From Psychromonas sp. 14N.309.X.WAT.B.A12 (lineage in GTDB: Bacteria; Pseudomonadota; Gammaproteobacteria; Enterobacterales; Psychromonadaceae): a stretch of DNA of 64,000 bases. Under the pieces are notes generated by a model. That model was not told the origin of the DNA, made no database searches, and saw only the letters and a list, made by a program, of their open reading frames with translations. The stretch is taken from positions 558,001-622,000 of the forward strand of contig NZ_JAPNXS010000001.1 in assembly GCF_030397575.1 (NCBI RefSeq). The letters run 5' to 3'. The position numbers and the translations under genes were made by a program. Positions 27,009-35,576 of the stretch are shown here, in pieces; positions within the stretch are counted from its first letter, which is position 1, and each line of letters begins with the position of its first letter.

Positions 27009-28376
27009 CTAGTAGTGTGTTTCATTAAATGGTGAGTCAATTAATGGCTTAGAAACTGAGTATTCGAAACCATCTAATAAATAGGCTAGATTGCTATTGG
27101 CTTTATTTAAGTCTGTTACCAACCGCCACTTTTCAATTTCCATGGCTAACGCTTCGGCAGAGGTATTAATAATCTCGTCAAACTGGGCAGTATTTTGTTG
27201 ATAACCTCGCTCAACCGCGCTTGTTTTTGCTTTCATTTGAGGAAGTAATGAATTGTTGTAACGAAGTATTCGTTGCTCTAAATTATGTTTATCAACAAGT
27301 AGAGCATTCACCTGTGCATTCATTCGAGAAAGAATAACTGCTTTGTTCGACTTTGCTTCAACAACTTGATATTTAGCTGAAGAATAAGATTTATCTTGGC
27401 GTTTATCTGTAAATAATGGAATATCCATTGTTAGATAAGCACTCACTAAATCGGCAGCGGGTTGTCCGTCCATACCGTCAGCTTGTCGGTGACCATATAC
27501 TACTTCGACAGCAAATTTAGGGGTGTAGGCTTCTTCGGCGATAGAGACCTGGGTGGTATTAGCTTCAATTTGTAATTGAGCCATTTCACTTATTGGATGT
27601 TTGTTCAAAAAACCATAAAATTGTTCACCTTTAACCTGATTCAAATACTTATCAAGCTTGTCCCAAGTTAAGGATGGCGTTGCATTCAAGTCGGTTTGAT
27701 TAGATAACCATTGAATACCAAGCCATTCAGAAAGTTGTGAGGATACACGTTGTTGCATTTGTTCATTTTCTTGCAGCCTTTCATCCAATTTACTGATTTG
27801 AATTTCAGCGTTAAGCAAGTCATGTACTTCACTTTGACCTAGCGAATAGCTAGTTTTAATATAGCGAGCCATCTCCTTCATTAGCTTTTTATTTTCTACT
27901 AATATTTGATGTGCTTTTTGTTGAAAACCTAACTCTAACCATAGTTTAGTCATGTTATTTATCACATCAAGTTCACGTGCTTTAATTTTAAATACGACGC
28001 TATCAGCTTGTTGATTAAGCTTTTTTTTCTGTAGGCTAAGTGTTGAACCTCGTTCAAATTCTTGCATTAATCCAATTGAAATGTTCGTCATTGACTCTTG
28101 ATCAAAAGCAAAGCTATCAACTGGTAAATTGCCCACTCCCAACTTTAACTTAGGATCTTTTAAGGTGCTGTTTGCAATGCCCATTTCACGCATCGCTTCC
28201 GATTGAGCAAAAAATTGTTTTCTGCTTTGATCATTATTAAGTGCAAACTTGATTAGCGTATTCAGTTTATCTCGGTGTTTTAAATCAAAGTCTGCTGTAT
28301 TAGCAAGGGTCAGCGATGAACTTAAAAGGCCCATGCTACCTACTGCTAATATCAGTAAATAGTGTGTTAATTTCAT
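27009..28376 (-). CDS. cusC: TolC/CusC-family outer-membrane efflux protein
   Basis: About 455 residues from the ATG at 28376; a TTG-initiated reading from 28388 is less likely because GGAA lies nine bases before the ATG. Signal peptide ending near LTLA. The rest is largely alpha-helical with heptad-like stretches, as in outer membrane factors (HDLLNAEIQISKLDERLQENEQ; VLVDKHNLEQRILRYNNSLLPQMKAKTSAVERGY). It would form the outer-membrane channel for CusBA. It is 21 bases upstream of cusB in the same operon. Confidence 0.88.
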   Translation of the reverse strand: MKLTHYLLILAVGSMGLLSSSLTLANTADFDLKHRDKLNTLIKFALNNDQSRKQFFAQSEAMREMGIANSTLKDPKLKLGVGNLPVDSFAFDQESMTNISIGLMQEFERGSTLSLQKKKLNQQADSVVFKIKARELDVINNMTKLWLELGFQQKAHQILVENKKLMKEMARYIKTSYSLGQSEVHDLLNAEIQISKLDERLQENEQMQQRVSSQLSEWLGIQWLSNQTDLNATPSLTWDKLDKYLNQVKGEQFYGFLNKHPISEMAQLQIEANTTQVSIAEEAYTPKFAVEVVYGHRQADGMDGQPAADLVSAYLTMDIPLFTDKRQDKSYSSAKYQVVEAKSNKAVILSRMNAQVNALLVDKHNLEQRILRYNNSLLPQMKAKTSAVERGYQQNTAQFDEIINTSAEALAMEIEKWRLVTDLNKANSNLAYLLDGFEYSVSKPLIDSPFNETHY

Positions 28377-28467
28377 TATAAATTCCAATACATAAGATTT
28401 AGAAAAATCTTAATTAAATAAATATCTACACAAAAAAGTGCATCAAATAGATCTAACTTGTATTAGT

Positions 28468-28881
28468 TTATAAAATGGGAGGTCGATAAAGAGAGCTTGA
28501 AGGGGAATTTATAGTTGAATTTATACTTGTAGGAAATAACAAAGCAGTGCTTTGAGCACTTAGTAAATCATTATGAGTTGGTGTAATTAAAGAAGGTGTA
28601 GCCATGCAGTTTGCTGCAGCACAAGATTCTGAGCAACAGTCTTTTATATCGTCGGATGAGTTTATGCAATCATTCATTACATTAGTATGATGAAGATTAT
28701 TACTTTTAACCATCAAGCTATGATCCATCGTTTGCATATCACAATGAACATTTTTCGTTGCGGCAGACATTAAAGTCATATCCATAGTTGAAACAGGTAA
28801 ACTGAACGCAATAGAAGACATTAGCATACAAAATATGCTGAATAACGTTATCCCTATTTTACGAACAAAACTGAATTTCAT
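28468..28881 (-). CDS. Small exported Cys/Met/His-rich protein at the head of the cus operon
   Basis: About 137 residues from the ATG at 28881 (MKFSFVRK); an upstream in-frame start at 28938 would add 19 residues without a clear RBS. A signal peptide spans about residues 1-28. The mature part has MDMTLMSAA, HCDMQTMDHSLM and the Cys cluster DCINSSDDIKDCCSESCAAANCMA, then ends SLYRPPIL. Small proteins with Cys clusters often precede copper efflux genes and may bind metal or act as a copper-sensing leader (CopL-like). That role is inference. Ninety-one bases separate it from cusC. Confidence 0.68.
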   Translation of the reverse strand: MKFSFVRKIGITLFSIFCMLMSSIAFSLPVSTMDMTLMSAATKNVHCDMQTMDHSLMVKSNNLHHTNVMNDCINSSDDIKDCCSESCAAANCMATPSLITPTHNDLLSAQSTALLFPTSINSTINSPSSSLYRPPIL

Positions 28882-28908
28882 AACTATTCCATAATGATTA
28901 TTGGCATC

Positions 28909-28938
28909 AATATAATATTTCTTTATAAGTCTTGTCAA
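28909..28938 (-). promoter_or_regulatory. Candidate promoter of the cus operon
   Basis: Minus strand: -35 TTGACA (28933-28938), spacer 17-18, -10 TTATAT/TATATT near 28909-28915. About 28 bases before the first ATG. I did not find a clear CueR or CusR box. Confidence 0.4.
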
Positions 28939-29113
28939 AGTTTATAACAATCTAATGATATTTATTTCGTACGTATTCTCGATTTAGATATTAATGATAT
29001 CCACTTAATTTAAACGCTTTGTACCTAACTTCTTTAGATAATTTTATTTATGATAAGATGAAGTATCAATTTTTCTTAGTTTATAGAGAGTCATTAACTT
29101 TAAAAGGGTCTTC

Positions 29114-29311
29114 ATGATAAATTCTCGTTTTATACCGTTTATATTTTTAGTATCGCTGACAGGCTGTGAAGTATTAGGTCCATCAATCAAGGTAACTGGG
29201 CCTAAAGTTATTATTGATGATTCAGAACATCGAGATGTTGGACATACAGAAAAGACTAAAAGCAAAGGAACGTTTTGTCCTCCAGGGCAAGCAAAGAAAG
29301 GAAATTGTTAA
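29114..29311 (+). CDS. Small lipoprotein with a CPPGQAKKGNC tail
   Basis: 65 residues. The signal ends in a lipobox (LTGC, Cys 18), so it should be a lipoprotein. The C-terminus FCPPGQAKKGNC is a motif I recognise from small conserved hypothetical lipoproteins of marine gammaproteobacteria; its function is unknown. The opposite-strand open frame over the same bases is a shadow. It is divergent from the cus operon and has an AGGGT site about seven bases before the ATG. Confidence 0.72.
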   Translation: MINSRFIPFIFLVSLTGCEVLGPSIKVTGPKVIIDDSEHRDVGHTEKTKSKGTFCPPGQAKKGNC

Positions 29312-29482
29312 TTATCGAATAAATTACTAAAATTTACCTTGATTTCTTACCAAGGCAGACACATTTTTCGATGAAAATGAATAAAGCACAGCGACGCTCT
29401 CAATTAATAGAATAATGACTCAATCATAGACTATGTATTTTAGACTTCTCGCTTAATTATTTCTTGTTCAAGAATCCGAAAT

Positions 29483-29510
29483 AAAGGCAACCGTTTAAGG
29501 TTGCCTTTTT
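29483..29510. terminator. Bidirectional terminator
   Basis: Perfect 10-bp stem AAAGGCAACC/GGTTGCCTTT, loop GTTTAA, T5 run on the plus strand and A-rich start that gives T on the minus strand. It sits between the small lipoprotein and the convergent ACT-domain gene. Confidence 0.85.
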
Positions 29511-29573
29511 GTTGCAGCTTAATTAGCACTCTTAAATTGCCGTTACACTTTGCCGTTTAAAGAAAACGCTTAG

Positions 29574-29993
29574 TTACTTTTTAGCATTCCAAAGCGGCTC
29601 AGCACTAAACTCTTTTAAAGCTAACAATGCTTGCTCTGCTTTTTCAGTTTGCACAAATACATGATCATGGAAATAAGCTGCAATTACGTTTGCACTTATG
29701 TCATAAGACGATAATTTATTTGCTACAGCAGCAGTTAAACCAACGGCTTCCAAACTTGAATGAACAGTAAGAGTGATTTGCTTAAATGTCCCTGCAAATG
29801 CTAGTTTTTCTTGCCTTGCTGCTTCGACAGAAATTATCAATGTTAATCCTTCTGATTCTTTAAATGAAGCTAGGGGATTAAGGTGCTTATAATCTGAATA
29901 ATCACCAGCAACTGTACAAAATACATATTCACCATCTTGTATTTCAGGTGACATTGATTTCAATAATTCATCTAACTCAATAATACCCGACAC
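29574..29993 (-). CDS. ACT-domain protein (DUF2241-like)
   Basis: 139 residues. Two ACT-like halves: residues about 1-65 (SGIIELDELLKSMSPEIQDGEYVFCTVAG...NPLASFKESEGLTLIISVEAA) and 70-130 (FKQITLTVHSSLEAVGLTAAVANKLSSYDISANVIAAYFHDHVFV). This matches a widespread family of small stand-alone ACT proteins, presumed to bind amino acids, with no assigned role. Cytoplasmic. Transcribed alone, with the terminator at 29483-29510 downstream. Confidence 0.82.
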   Translation of the reverse strand: MSGIIELDELLKSMSPEIQDGEYVFCTVAGDYSDYKHLNPLASFKESEGLTLIISVEAARQEKLAFAGTFKQITLTVHSSLEAVGLTAAVANKLSSYDISANVIAAYFHDHVFVQTEKAEQALLALKEFSAEPLWNAKK

Positions 29994-30201
29994 AATTGGG
30001 GTTTCCTTTTGGTTGCTAACAAAGCTATAAAATTTCTCATTCTCAGCCCAATTTTAATTATAAATATACACTATTTTATGTTTTCTTAAGATTCAAATAG
30101 ATTATTGGGTTTTCAATAAATGATTGATGAAATTCAATTGTAAAGGCGTTTAAGCAAATTACATGGCTATTATACACTTATTAATGTTTTTGCTTTATGC
30201 A

Positions 30202-30801
30202 TCAATCTACTAACACAATATCCAAACTATTTAACAAAGATAATGCTTCATAGCGTGAGAATTTGGCGCGCGATATTTTATTTTCCAATACATCGATGGT
30301 GAAGTTATTTGATTCGCTGAAATCCACGCTTTGTAAGTTCGTTCGCATAAACAAGCTGTTGGTAAAATCACAATAAGTCATGACCGAATTAGAAAAATCG
30401 CCTTCTCGAAAATCTACTTCGTGTAATTTGCATTCATCAAGTTTTAATTCATTTAGCGACAATCCAAAAAAAGTTGAATCATTTAAAATGCATCGATTAA
30501 ACTTAAGTTCTGAGCATAAATTGAATGATGACCAATGTGCCACTGTCCAATCAATACCAACTAGTTTGCAATCAATAAAGTCAACGTCAAAAAAACGCGA
30601 GCTAGGTATCTTTAATAAACTAAGATTACAACGGTTGAATGAACAATTAAGAAAATTACATCGCGTGAATATAGCAGCTGATAAATCGCAATCATTAAAC
30701 TCACACTCCTCAAACTCACAACCAAAAATATCGACAGATACTAGCCCTTGCTTATCAAAAGACTCATCAAAATACTGAGTGTTATTTTCTATATTTATCA
30801 C
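30202..30801 (-). CDS. Pentapeptide-repeat protein, McbG/Qnr-like
   Basis: 199 residues made of A(D/N)LXX-type repeats with Phe or Leu at the centre (CEFEECEFNDCDLSAAIF, CNFLNCSFNRCNLSLL, VDFREGDFSNSVMTYCDF, SLFMRTNLQSVDFSES). This predicts a right-handed square beta-helix. The C-terminal cap (DVLENKISRAKFSRYEALSLLNSLDIVLVD) resembles the ends of McbG and Qnr, which mimic DNA and protect gyrase from microcin B17 or quinolones. A topoisomerase-protecting role is inference; housekeeping relatives of unknown function exist. No toxin or bacteriocin gene is nearby. Single gene. Confidence 0.8.
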   Translation of the reverse strand: MINIENNTQYFDESFDKQGLVSVDIFGCEFEECEFNDCDLSAAIFTRCNFLNCSFNRCNLSLLKIPSSRFFDVDFIDCKLVGIDWTVAHWSSFNLCSELKFNRCILNDSTFFGLSLNELKLDECKLHEVDFREGDFSNSVMTYCDFTNSLFMRTNLQSVDFSESNNFTIDVLENKISRAKFSRYEALSLLNSLDIVLVD

Positions 30802-30907
30802 TAAAAGTCCTTTAATTGTGGGAACGTGTTAATGGGTATAATTATTACCTATGATTTATTGCAGTTCGGAACAGGCAGCGTTCTTTATGATAATTGGTTA
30901 GACTCCT

Positions 30908-31126
30908 CTACAAATCAGCTTGAATCATCTCCTTAATTTTATAAGCTTTAACGAAATGATCTAGTTTATGTGTTTGAATCCACCAAGTAGCTACTTCCAT
31001 AAGTAATTCAGGATTATCATTTTTATTGGCAAAAAAAGCATAAAAAGAAAGACCTACATTATCGCCTTTCTTCGCTATTTTTTGATCACATACTTCTATA
31101 ATTTTTAACCTTAACGCTTTTCTCAT
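30908..31126 (-). CDS. Small conserved protein (DUF6500-like)
   Basis: 72 residues, no signal or membrane segment. The sequence ALRLKIIEVCDQKIAKKGDNVGLSFYAFFANKNDNPELLMEVATWWIQTH resembles a small conserved family I associate with DUF6500; the name is from memory and the function is unknown. Charged and probably cytoplasmic. Between the pentapeptide gene and the DoxX gene, same strand. Confidence 0.65.
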   Translation of the reverse strand: MRKALRLKIIEVCDQKIAKKGDNVGLSFYAFFANKNDNPELLMEVATWWIQTHKLDHFVKAYKIKEMIQADL

Positions 31127-31494
31127 GGTTTACTCATAAAATGAAGCTAATTCAATAAACATAGCCGTTTATTAAACCAAATAATCTTCAATTCTCAGTT
31201 GGAAATATACAATAATTAATCGATTCAAAGTAGCATCGATGCATTTGTAGTATGTTAAATCAAATTATTATCATGCCGTAAGTTAAAAAGACGAGAATAG
31301 AAAATGACTTATTAGCCTTTTGTGTGCTAATAAGTCATGATTTGTAAGGGTTAACATTGAAAGTTTAGTCTCTAAGTATCGGATACCTTTATGCTTATAT
31401 CAAATGATCATGCCAAGCGATAATTAACACCACAGTAACCTGATATTTAGTAGTGTATAAAAGTCAATGCTGTACTTAATTTAACTCCTAAGCA
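31127..31494. other. Intergenic region downstream of doxX
   Basis: No gene seen. It contains one perfect 13-bp hairpin (31304-31316 with 31326-31338, 9-nt loop) followed on the minus strand by TTTTCTATT. This is a plausible terminator for the azoR-doxX transcript about 155-190 bases past doxX. Confidence 0.55.
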
Positions 31495-31944
31495 CTAAAT
31501 ACCACTTAGCTTTTTATAAATTACGTTGTCTAAGGCAAACTTTCCGGCCCCAGATAAGACCAATGAAAGACTCACTGCAAATAATGCTAAGCCAAACTCA
31601 TATCCATTATTTGACATAAATAATCCATTTTCAATATGCACAGTGAATATTGCAACAGCCATTGTTACAGCGAGAACCCCACTAACGGGACGTGCTAGCA
31701 ACCCTAATAAAATAAATATTCCTCCAAAAAACTCTGCGCTACCCGCCATAAAAGCCATTATAAAACCTGGTCCTAAACCAATTGATTCCATAAATTGCCC
31801 TGTACCCTCTAAGCCATATCCACCAAATGCGCCAAATAACTTTTGTGCTCCATGTGCAATAAAAATAATAGCGATAGGCACACGTAGAGCCAATGCAGAG
31901 TAACCTGCTTGTGAGCAAGTAATACTCTTGAATAAAGATTTCAT
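31495..31944 (-). CDS. DoxX-family membrane protein
   Basis: 149 residues with four predicted membrane helices. The DoxX pattern is clear (ALRVPIAIIFIAHGAQKLFGAFGGYGLEGTGQFMESIGLGPG; AGSAEFFGGIFILLGLLARP). DoxX proteins are small quinone-associated or redox-stress membrane proteins whose mechanism is not settled. It lies 47 bases after azoR with the same orientation, so the two are likely co-transcribed under the divergent LysR regulator. Confidence 0.9.
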   Translation of the reverse strand: MKSLFKSITCSQAGYSALALRVPIAIIFIAHGAQKLFGAFGGYGLEGTGQFMESIGLGPGFIMAFMAGSAEFFGGIFILLGLLARPVSGVLAVTMAVAIFTVHIENGLFMSNNGYEFGLALFAVSLSLVLSGAGKFALDNVIYKKLSGI

Positions 31945-31991
31945 ATATTTCTCTTTCGAATTAAAAAAACCATAAACGGTTCGTATTGTAA

Positions 31992-32585
31992 TTAAAGTGT
32001 AATTTCAGTTAACTCTTTCTGTGCTGCTGCTAACCGTGTTTCACTACCCGGCATGTTGAGCCCTTCTGCATAAACAAAACTCACATCTTTAATGCCAATA
32101 AAAGCAAAAAAGTCTTTCAAATACTGAGTTTGTGAATCATGCTCAGTACCCGCATAAATACCACCTCGTGCTGCAACAATAATCACTTTTTTATTTTCTA
32201 GTAATCCTTCTGGCCCGTTTTCGGTGTAACGAAATGTCACTCCAGCTCTTGCCACCCTATCAACCCATGTTTTAAATGTAGAAGGCACACCAAAATTATA
32301 CATTGGCATTCCTATTACAATCGTATCGCTATTTTTTAGCTCTTCAACTAGGTTGTCTGAGGTTTTTGCTAATGCCACTTGCTCTTCAGTTCGCTCGTTC
32401 GGCTCTGCCATCCATGCACCTATTTCAGACTGACTTAGGTGCGGTAAATCATCAGCAGCTAAATCTCGTTGAATAACATTTGCATTTTTATTAGCAGCAA
32501 GGTTTGACACTAACGTTTCTCCAAGCATAGTGGATTGGCCTTGATGGCCATTTAGCGATGACGTAATAAATAGTATGTTTTTCAT
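31992..32585 (-). CDS. azoR: FMN-dependent NADH:quinone oxidoreductase / azoreductase AzoR
   Basis: 197 residues, the AzoR length. Flavodoxin-like fold with the FMN-binding start ITSSLNGHQGQSTMLGE, the MPMYNFGVPSTFKTWVDRVARAGVTFRYTENGPEGLL segment and the AARGGIY loop, all typical of AzoR. It reduces quinones and azo compounds with NADH and FMN in the cytoplasm and protects against electrophile stress. Divergent from a LysR gene with an inverted-repeat region between, and upstream of doxX. Confidence 0.93.
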   Translation of the reverse strand: MKNILFITSSLNGHQGQSTMLGETLVSNLAANKNANVIQRDLAADDLPHLSQSEIGAWMAEPNERTEEQVALAKTSDNLVEELKNSDTIVIGMPMYNFGVPSTFKTWVDRVARAGVTFRYTENGPEGLLENKKVIIVAARGGIYAGTEHDSQTQYLKDFFAFIGIKDVSFVYAEGLNMPGSETRLAAAQKELTEITL

Positions 32586-32656
32586 ATAAACTCCTCACAA
32601 TTTGAAAGTTAAAACACTTTGTTTCAGCGACGAGGCCATTATTTAGAAAAAATAAA

Positions 32657-32705
32657 AGAATGGAAATTGGTTAAAATAGTACAATCCATTCTATTAAAAC
32701 GAATG
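32657..32705. promoter_or_regulatory. Candidate LysR operator between azoR and lysR
   Basis: Inverted repeat AGAATGGA (32657-32664) with TCCATTCT (32685-32692), followed by CATTC-N9-GAATG (32687-32705), which has a T-N11-A LysR-type shape. Three related half-sites in the 226-bp divergent gap suggest cooperative binding by the adjacent regulator. Confidence 0.45.
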
Positions 32706-32811
32706 ATTTAAATGTTAACATTGCTTGTAAATACTATTGAACTTTCCGTCTCCCTTTAAGGAAAATAGGGTTTAACAAAAATACACACCGTAAAATTAAA
32801 TAAAAGGCGTA

Positions 32812-33708
32812 ATGATGCTAAAAATATCTTTAGAACAATGGAGAATGTTTCATGCTGTTGTTGAATTTGGTGGCTTTAATCAAGCTTCACAGAACGTCTA
32901 TAAAAGCCAGTCTAGTATCCACAATGCGGTCAGCAAAATAGAAGAGTCACTTGGTGTAAAATTGTTTTTGATTAAAGGAAGAAAAACCGTTTTAACTGAA
33001 GCTGGACGAATGATATTAAGACGTTCTGATTATTTACTCGAAGAGGCGAAGAAAGTTGAAGACATCGGCCTAACATTAAGTAAAGGCATTGAAAGCCACC
33101 TTAAAATTGCCGTTGATGAAGTCTTCCCTCGAACACTACTTTATCAAGCGCTAGAGCAAGTATCAGAGAAATTCCCATTAGTGCAAATTGAGTTACTTGA
33201 ATCAATATTAAGTGGCGCAAATGAAATGCTTGATAATGATAATGTTGAGATCGCTATTTCTCCGAACTCTCTAGGCGCTGGCGTGAGTGAGCACCTTTGT
33301 GAAATAAAATTTGGAGCCGTTGTAAATCCTGACCACCCTCTTAACAAAATTGACAGAAAACTGACGTTAGAAGATTTGAAAAAATGCCGACAAATTGTAG
33401 TAAGAGATTCTTCTACATCATCTAATAAAGAAAGAGCGAGTGATGGTTGGCTTAAAGCGAATCAACGATGGACCGTTAGCCACATGCAAAGCTCTATCGA
33501 TATGATATCAAAGGGGTTAGGTTTTGCATGGTTACCGCTTAGTTTAATTAAAGATAAGCTTAATGATGGCACTTTGATCCCGCTTCAACTGGATGGCAAT
33601 AGTGAACGAACAGTACCATTGTATTTAACATTTAAAGATTTTGATGCCTTAGGGCCAGTAGCACAACATTTTATCGTCACAATTAAAGCACTATGTACTG
33701 CCGCCTAA
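32812..33708 (+). CDS. LysR-family regulator, probable controller of azoR-doxX
   Basis: 298 residues. N-terminal winged helix-turn-helix (SLEQWRMFHAVVEFGGFNQASQNVYKSQSSIHNAVSKIEESLGVKLFLIKGRKTVLTEAG) and a LysR substrate-binding domain from about residue 90. Two adjacent ATG codons (32812, 32815) are possible; AAAAGG lies upstream. Divergent from azoR with repeats between them, and followed by a pirin gene. This arrangement fits an electrophile- or quinone-responsive regulator. The ligand is not known. Confidence 0.9.
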   Translation: MMLKISLEQWRMFHAVVEFGGFNQASQNVYKSQSSIHNAVSKIEESLGVKLFLIKGRKTVLTEAGRMILRRSDYLLEEAKKVEDIGLTLSKGIESHLKIAVDEVFPRTLLYQALEQVSEKFPLVQIELLESILSGANEMLDNDNVEIAISPNSLGAGVSEHLCEIKFGAVVNPDHPLNKIDRKLTLEDLKKCRQIVVRDSSTSSNKERASDGWLKANQRWTVSHMQSSIDMISKGLGFAWLPLSLIKDKLNDGTLIPLQLDGNSERTVPLYLTFKDFDALGPVAQHFIVTIKALCTAA

Positions 33709-33848
33709 GAAGCACGTACAAAAACTAGAATACTATATTAAATAACGTTCTATTTTGTAGAACAATAAACGCTGAATTAACTAATTTTAACCACTTTTCA
33801 GAAACATTAGTATGAACTCCACATAAACAAACGGAGAAACTATAACTT

Positions 33849-34538
33849 ATGAAATATATAAGAAGATCTGAAGATCGAGGTATCGCTAACTTTGGTTGGT
33901 TACAAAGCAAACATACTTTCTCATTCGGTCGTTATTATGACCCCAAACACATGGGTGTATCTGTATTACGTGTAATCAATGACGATATGGTTATGCCAGG
34001 TAAAGGTTTTGAACAGCACAGCCACCGTGATATGGAAATAATATCATATGTGATTGAAGGAGCTTTAAAACATGAAGATAGCTCAGGAAATAACTACATT
34101 GTACCTGCGGGTGAAGTACAAAGAATGAGTGCAGGAAGAGGAGTAATGCATTCCGAGTTCAATGCTTCACTGACAAATAAGGTTAAATTCCTTCAAATTT
34201 GGATCGAACCTAATATAAAGGGAATTAAGCCTAGCTACCAACAAAAAAAGCTTCCACAACAAGACGCCTTAACCAAATTAGTGACACCAAAGGGCGAAAA
34301 TGGCACTTTATCAATCAATCAAGATGCGACTATTTCCCGCTTGGTGTTGGCAGCAGATGAGACGTTCTATTTAAAAACAGAAGCAAGAATTGGTTATTTA
34401 CACCTTATTAAGGGAAAAATAATTGCAAATGATCAAGTATTTGAAGATGGCGATGCTTTCTCAATCGATCCAGAACAAGAAATAGAAATTAAATCTAACA
34501 CAAGTGTTGAAGCGCTCTGGTTTGATTTACCTGAATAG
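33849..34538 (+). CDS. Pirin-family protein (YhaK-like bicupin)
   Basis: 229 residues. N-terminal pirin cupin with the metal-site pattern HSHRDMEIISYVIEGALKHEDSSGN and a downstream MSAGRGVMHSEFN, i.e. the His/Glu set of bacterial pirins. The short C-terminal cupin is typical of the YhaK group. Some members have quercetinase or redox-sensor activity; the role here is unknown. It follows the LysR gene by 140 bases. A 7-bp hairpin (34617-34634) after the stop may be a weak terminator. Confidence 0.88.
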   Translation: MKYIRRSEDRGIANFGWLQSKHTFSFGRYYDPKHMGVSVLRVINDDMVMPGKGFEQHSHRDMEIISYVIEGALKHEDSSGNNYIVPAGEVQRMSAGRGVMHSEFNASLTNKVKFLQIWIEPNIKGIKPSYQQKKLPQQDALTKLVTPKGENGTLSINQDATISRLVLAADETFYLKTEARIGYLHLIKGKIIANDQVFEDGDAFSIDPEQEIEIKSNTSVEALWFDLPE

Positions 34539-35042
34539 AATTATAAAAACAGCTAAGTAATTATAAATCTAAAGTAAACTCAAATATAACGCTTAAAACC
34601 ATAGTCGTTAATAACTAATACCTTTTCAGGTATTTAAAGTGCAAAAATATAATTACAAAACTATGCACATTGAAGGTAAGTCATGAATTCTGCGCACATT
34701 AGCTACCAGCTAATGCTGCGAACGCTAATTATTTTCTGATGATGAGGGTTTTAAGAAGAATTAATTAATTTGTCATCGCATTGTTTTTAATGGCTATGCA
34801 ACCTTTATCGATATACTCCGTGAATAAAACGGACACTTCTAAAGGGTCAACAACGTCTTAGTATTTTGATAAAAATTACCAGCGTTGAATTACCATGAAC
34901 TAACAAATAGCGACTAAAGGTTTACACCAAGGGCTAATAGTAGCTAAGACTATCAAACCTAACCGACCTTTCATTCCTTAGCTCATGGTTGAGTGGTTCA
35001 GCAAACTACAATACTAAATATTATTTCTGTCTTGTAAAATGC
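34539..35042. other. 504-bp region without a gene
   Basis: No credible coding sequence. Structures seen: hairpin AATACCT-TTTC-AGGTATT (34617-34634), and a stronger hairpin at 34693-34720 with a perfect 8-bp core CATTAGCT-ACC-AGCTAATG extended by CGCA/TGCG past one bulged base. I could not recognise an insertion-sequence remnant or a known RNA. Confidence 0.45.
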
Positions 35043-35462
35043 TTACATTACATAGTTATTTCGTTCCTCACATAAATCACTGCGGTATTCTACGAACTCT
35101 ACTTCAAACCCGTTGGGGTCTAAATAATATAAGTTTGAACGAAAAGGATCTGATGCCCCATCCTTAGCGTGTTTAAAACCCGCTTTTAATAAACGAGATT
35201 GCATCGCATCTAAATTAGTGACCACAAATGCAAAATGCGCTAATCCAACTTGATGGCCATTTAAATTACGATTATCCCCTTCACCGTCATCACAAAATGT
35301 GAGGTATTGGTTATCATCTCCAAAATGCAGCCACTTTCTCGCTTTACCATTCCAAATTTGATCACCTTCCCCTCTCACATACCAATTAGGAAAGGCTACG
35401 CGGTAAAACTTTAAAGTTTCTTCTATATTAGTGACCGTTAAGTTTAAGTGTTCTAAGTACAT
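35043..35462 (-). CDS. VOC-superfamily (glyoxalase-like) protein under SoxR control
   Basis: 139 residues. One glyoxalase/bleomycin-resistance fold unit with the paired beta-alpha-beta-beta-beta modules: MYLEHLNLTVTNIEETLKFYRVAFPNW at the start and LYYLDPNGFEVEFVEY at the end. Putative metal ligands are His 4, His in GLAHFAFVV and Glu in FEVEF. The exact reaction (dioxygenase, isomerase or thiol transferase) cannot be told. It is divergent from soxR and has a SoxR box in its promoter, pointing to a role against redox-cycling compounds. RBS CGGAGA. Confidence 0.87.
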   Translation of the reverse strand: MYLEHLNLTVTNIEETLKFYRVAFPNWYVRGEGDQIWNGKARKWLHFGDDNQYLTFCDDGEGDNRNLNGHQVGLAHFAFVVTNLDAMQSRLLKAGFKHAKDGASDPFRSNLYYLDPNGFEVEFVEYRSDLCEERNNYVM

Positions 35463-35495
35463 GAGTTTCTCCGTATAGGTATTAAGTTTTCAGGC

Positions 35496-35526
35496 ACTAT
35501 AAATCCTCAACCTAACTTGAGGTCAA
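35496..35526 (-). promoter_or_regulatory. SoxR-box promoter of the VOC gene
   Basis: CCTCAACCTAACTTGAGG at 35505-35522 matches the classical SoxR operator (CCTCAAGTTAACTTGAGG) at 16 of 18 positions. On the minus strand it sits between -35 TTGACC (35521-35526) and -10 TATAGT (35496-35501) with a 19-bp spacer. That is the overlong spacer that MerR-family activators correct by DNA distortion. Confidence 0.9.
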
Positions 35527-35576
35527 TGAATAATTAATATAATGTAAAAAATAGAATAACTAGAGAGAAATGTGAA

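Noticed and set aside
29044-29265. Minus-strand open frame opposite the small lipoprotein
   Set aside because: It lacks family features and an RBS, while the plus-strand frame has a lipobox and a recognisable C-terminal motif.
34539-35042. Degraded insertion sequence or integron attC site
   Set aside because: Only hairpins are visible; no transposase fragment, terminal repeats or attC core motifs could be identified by eye.
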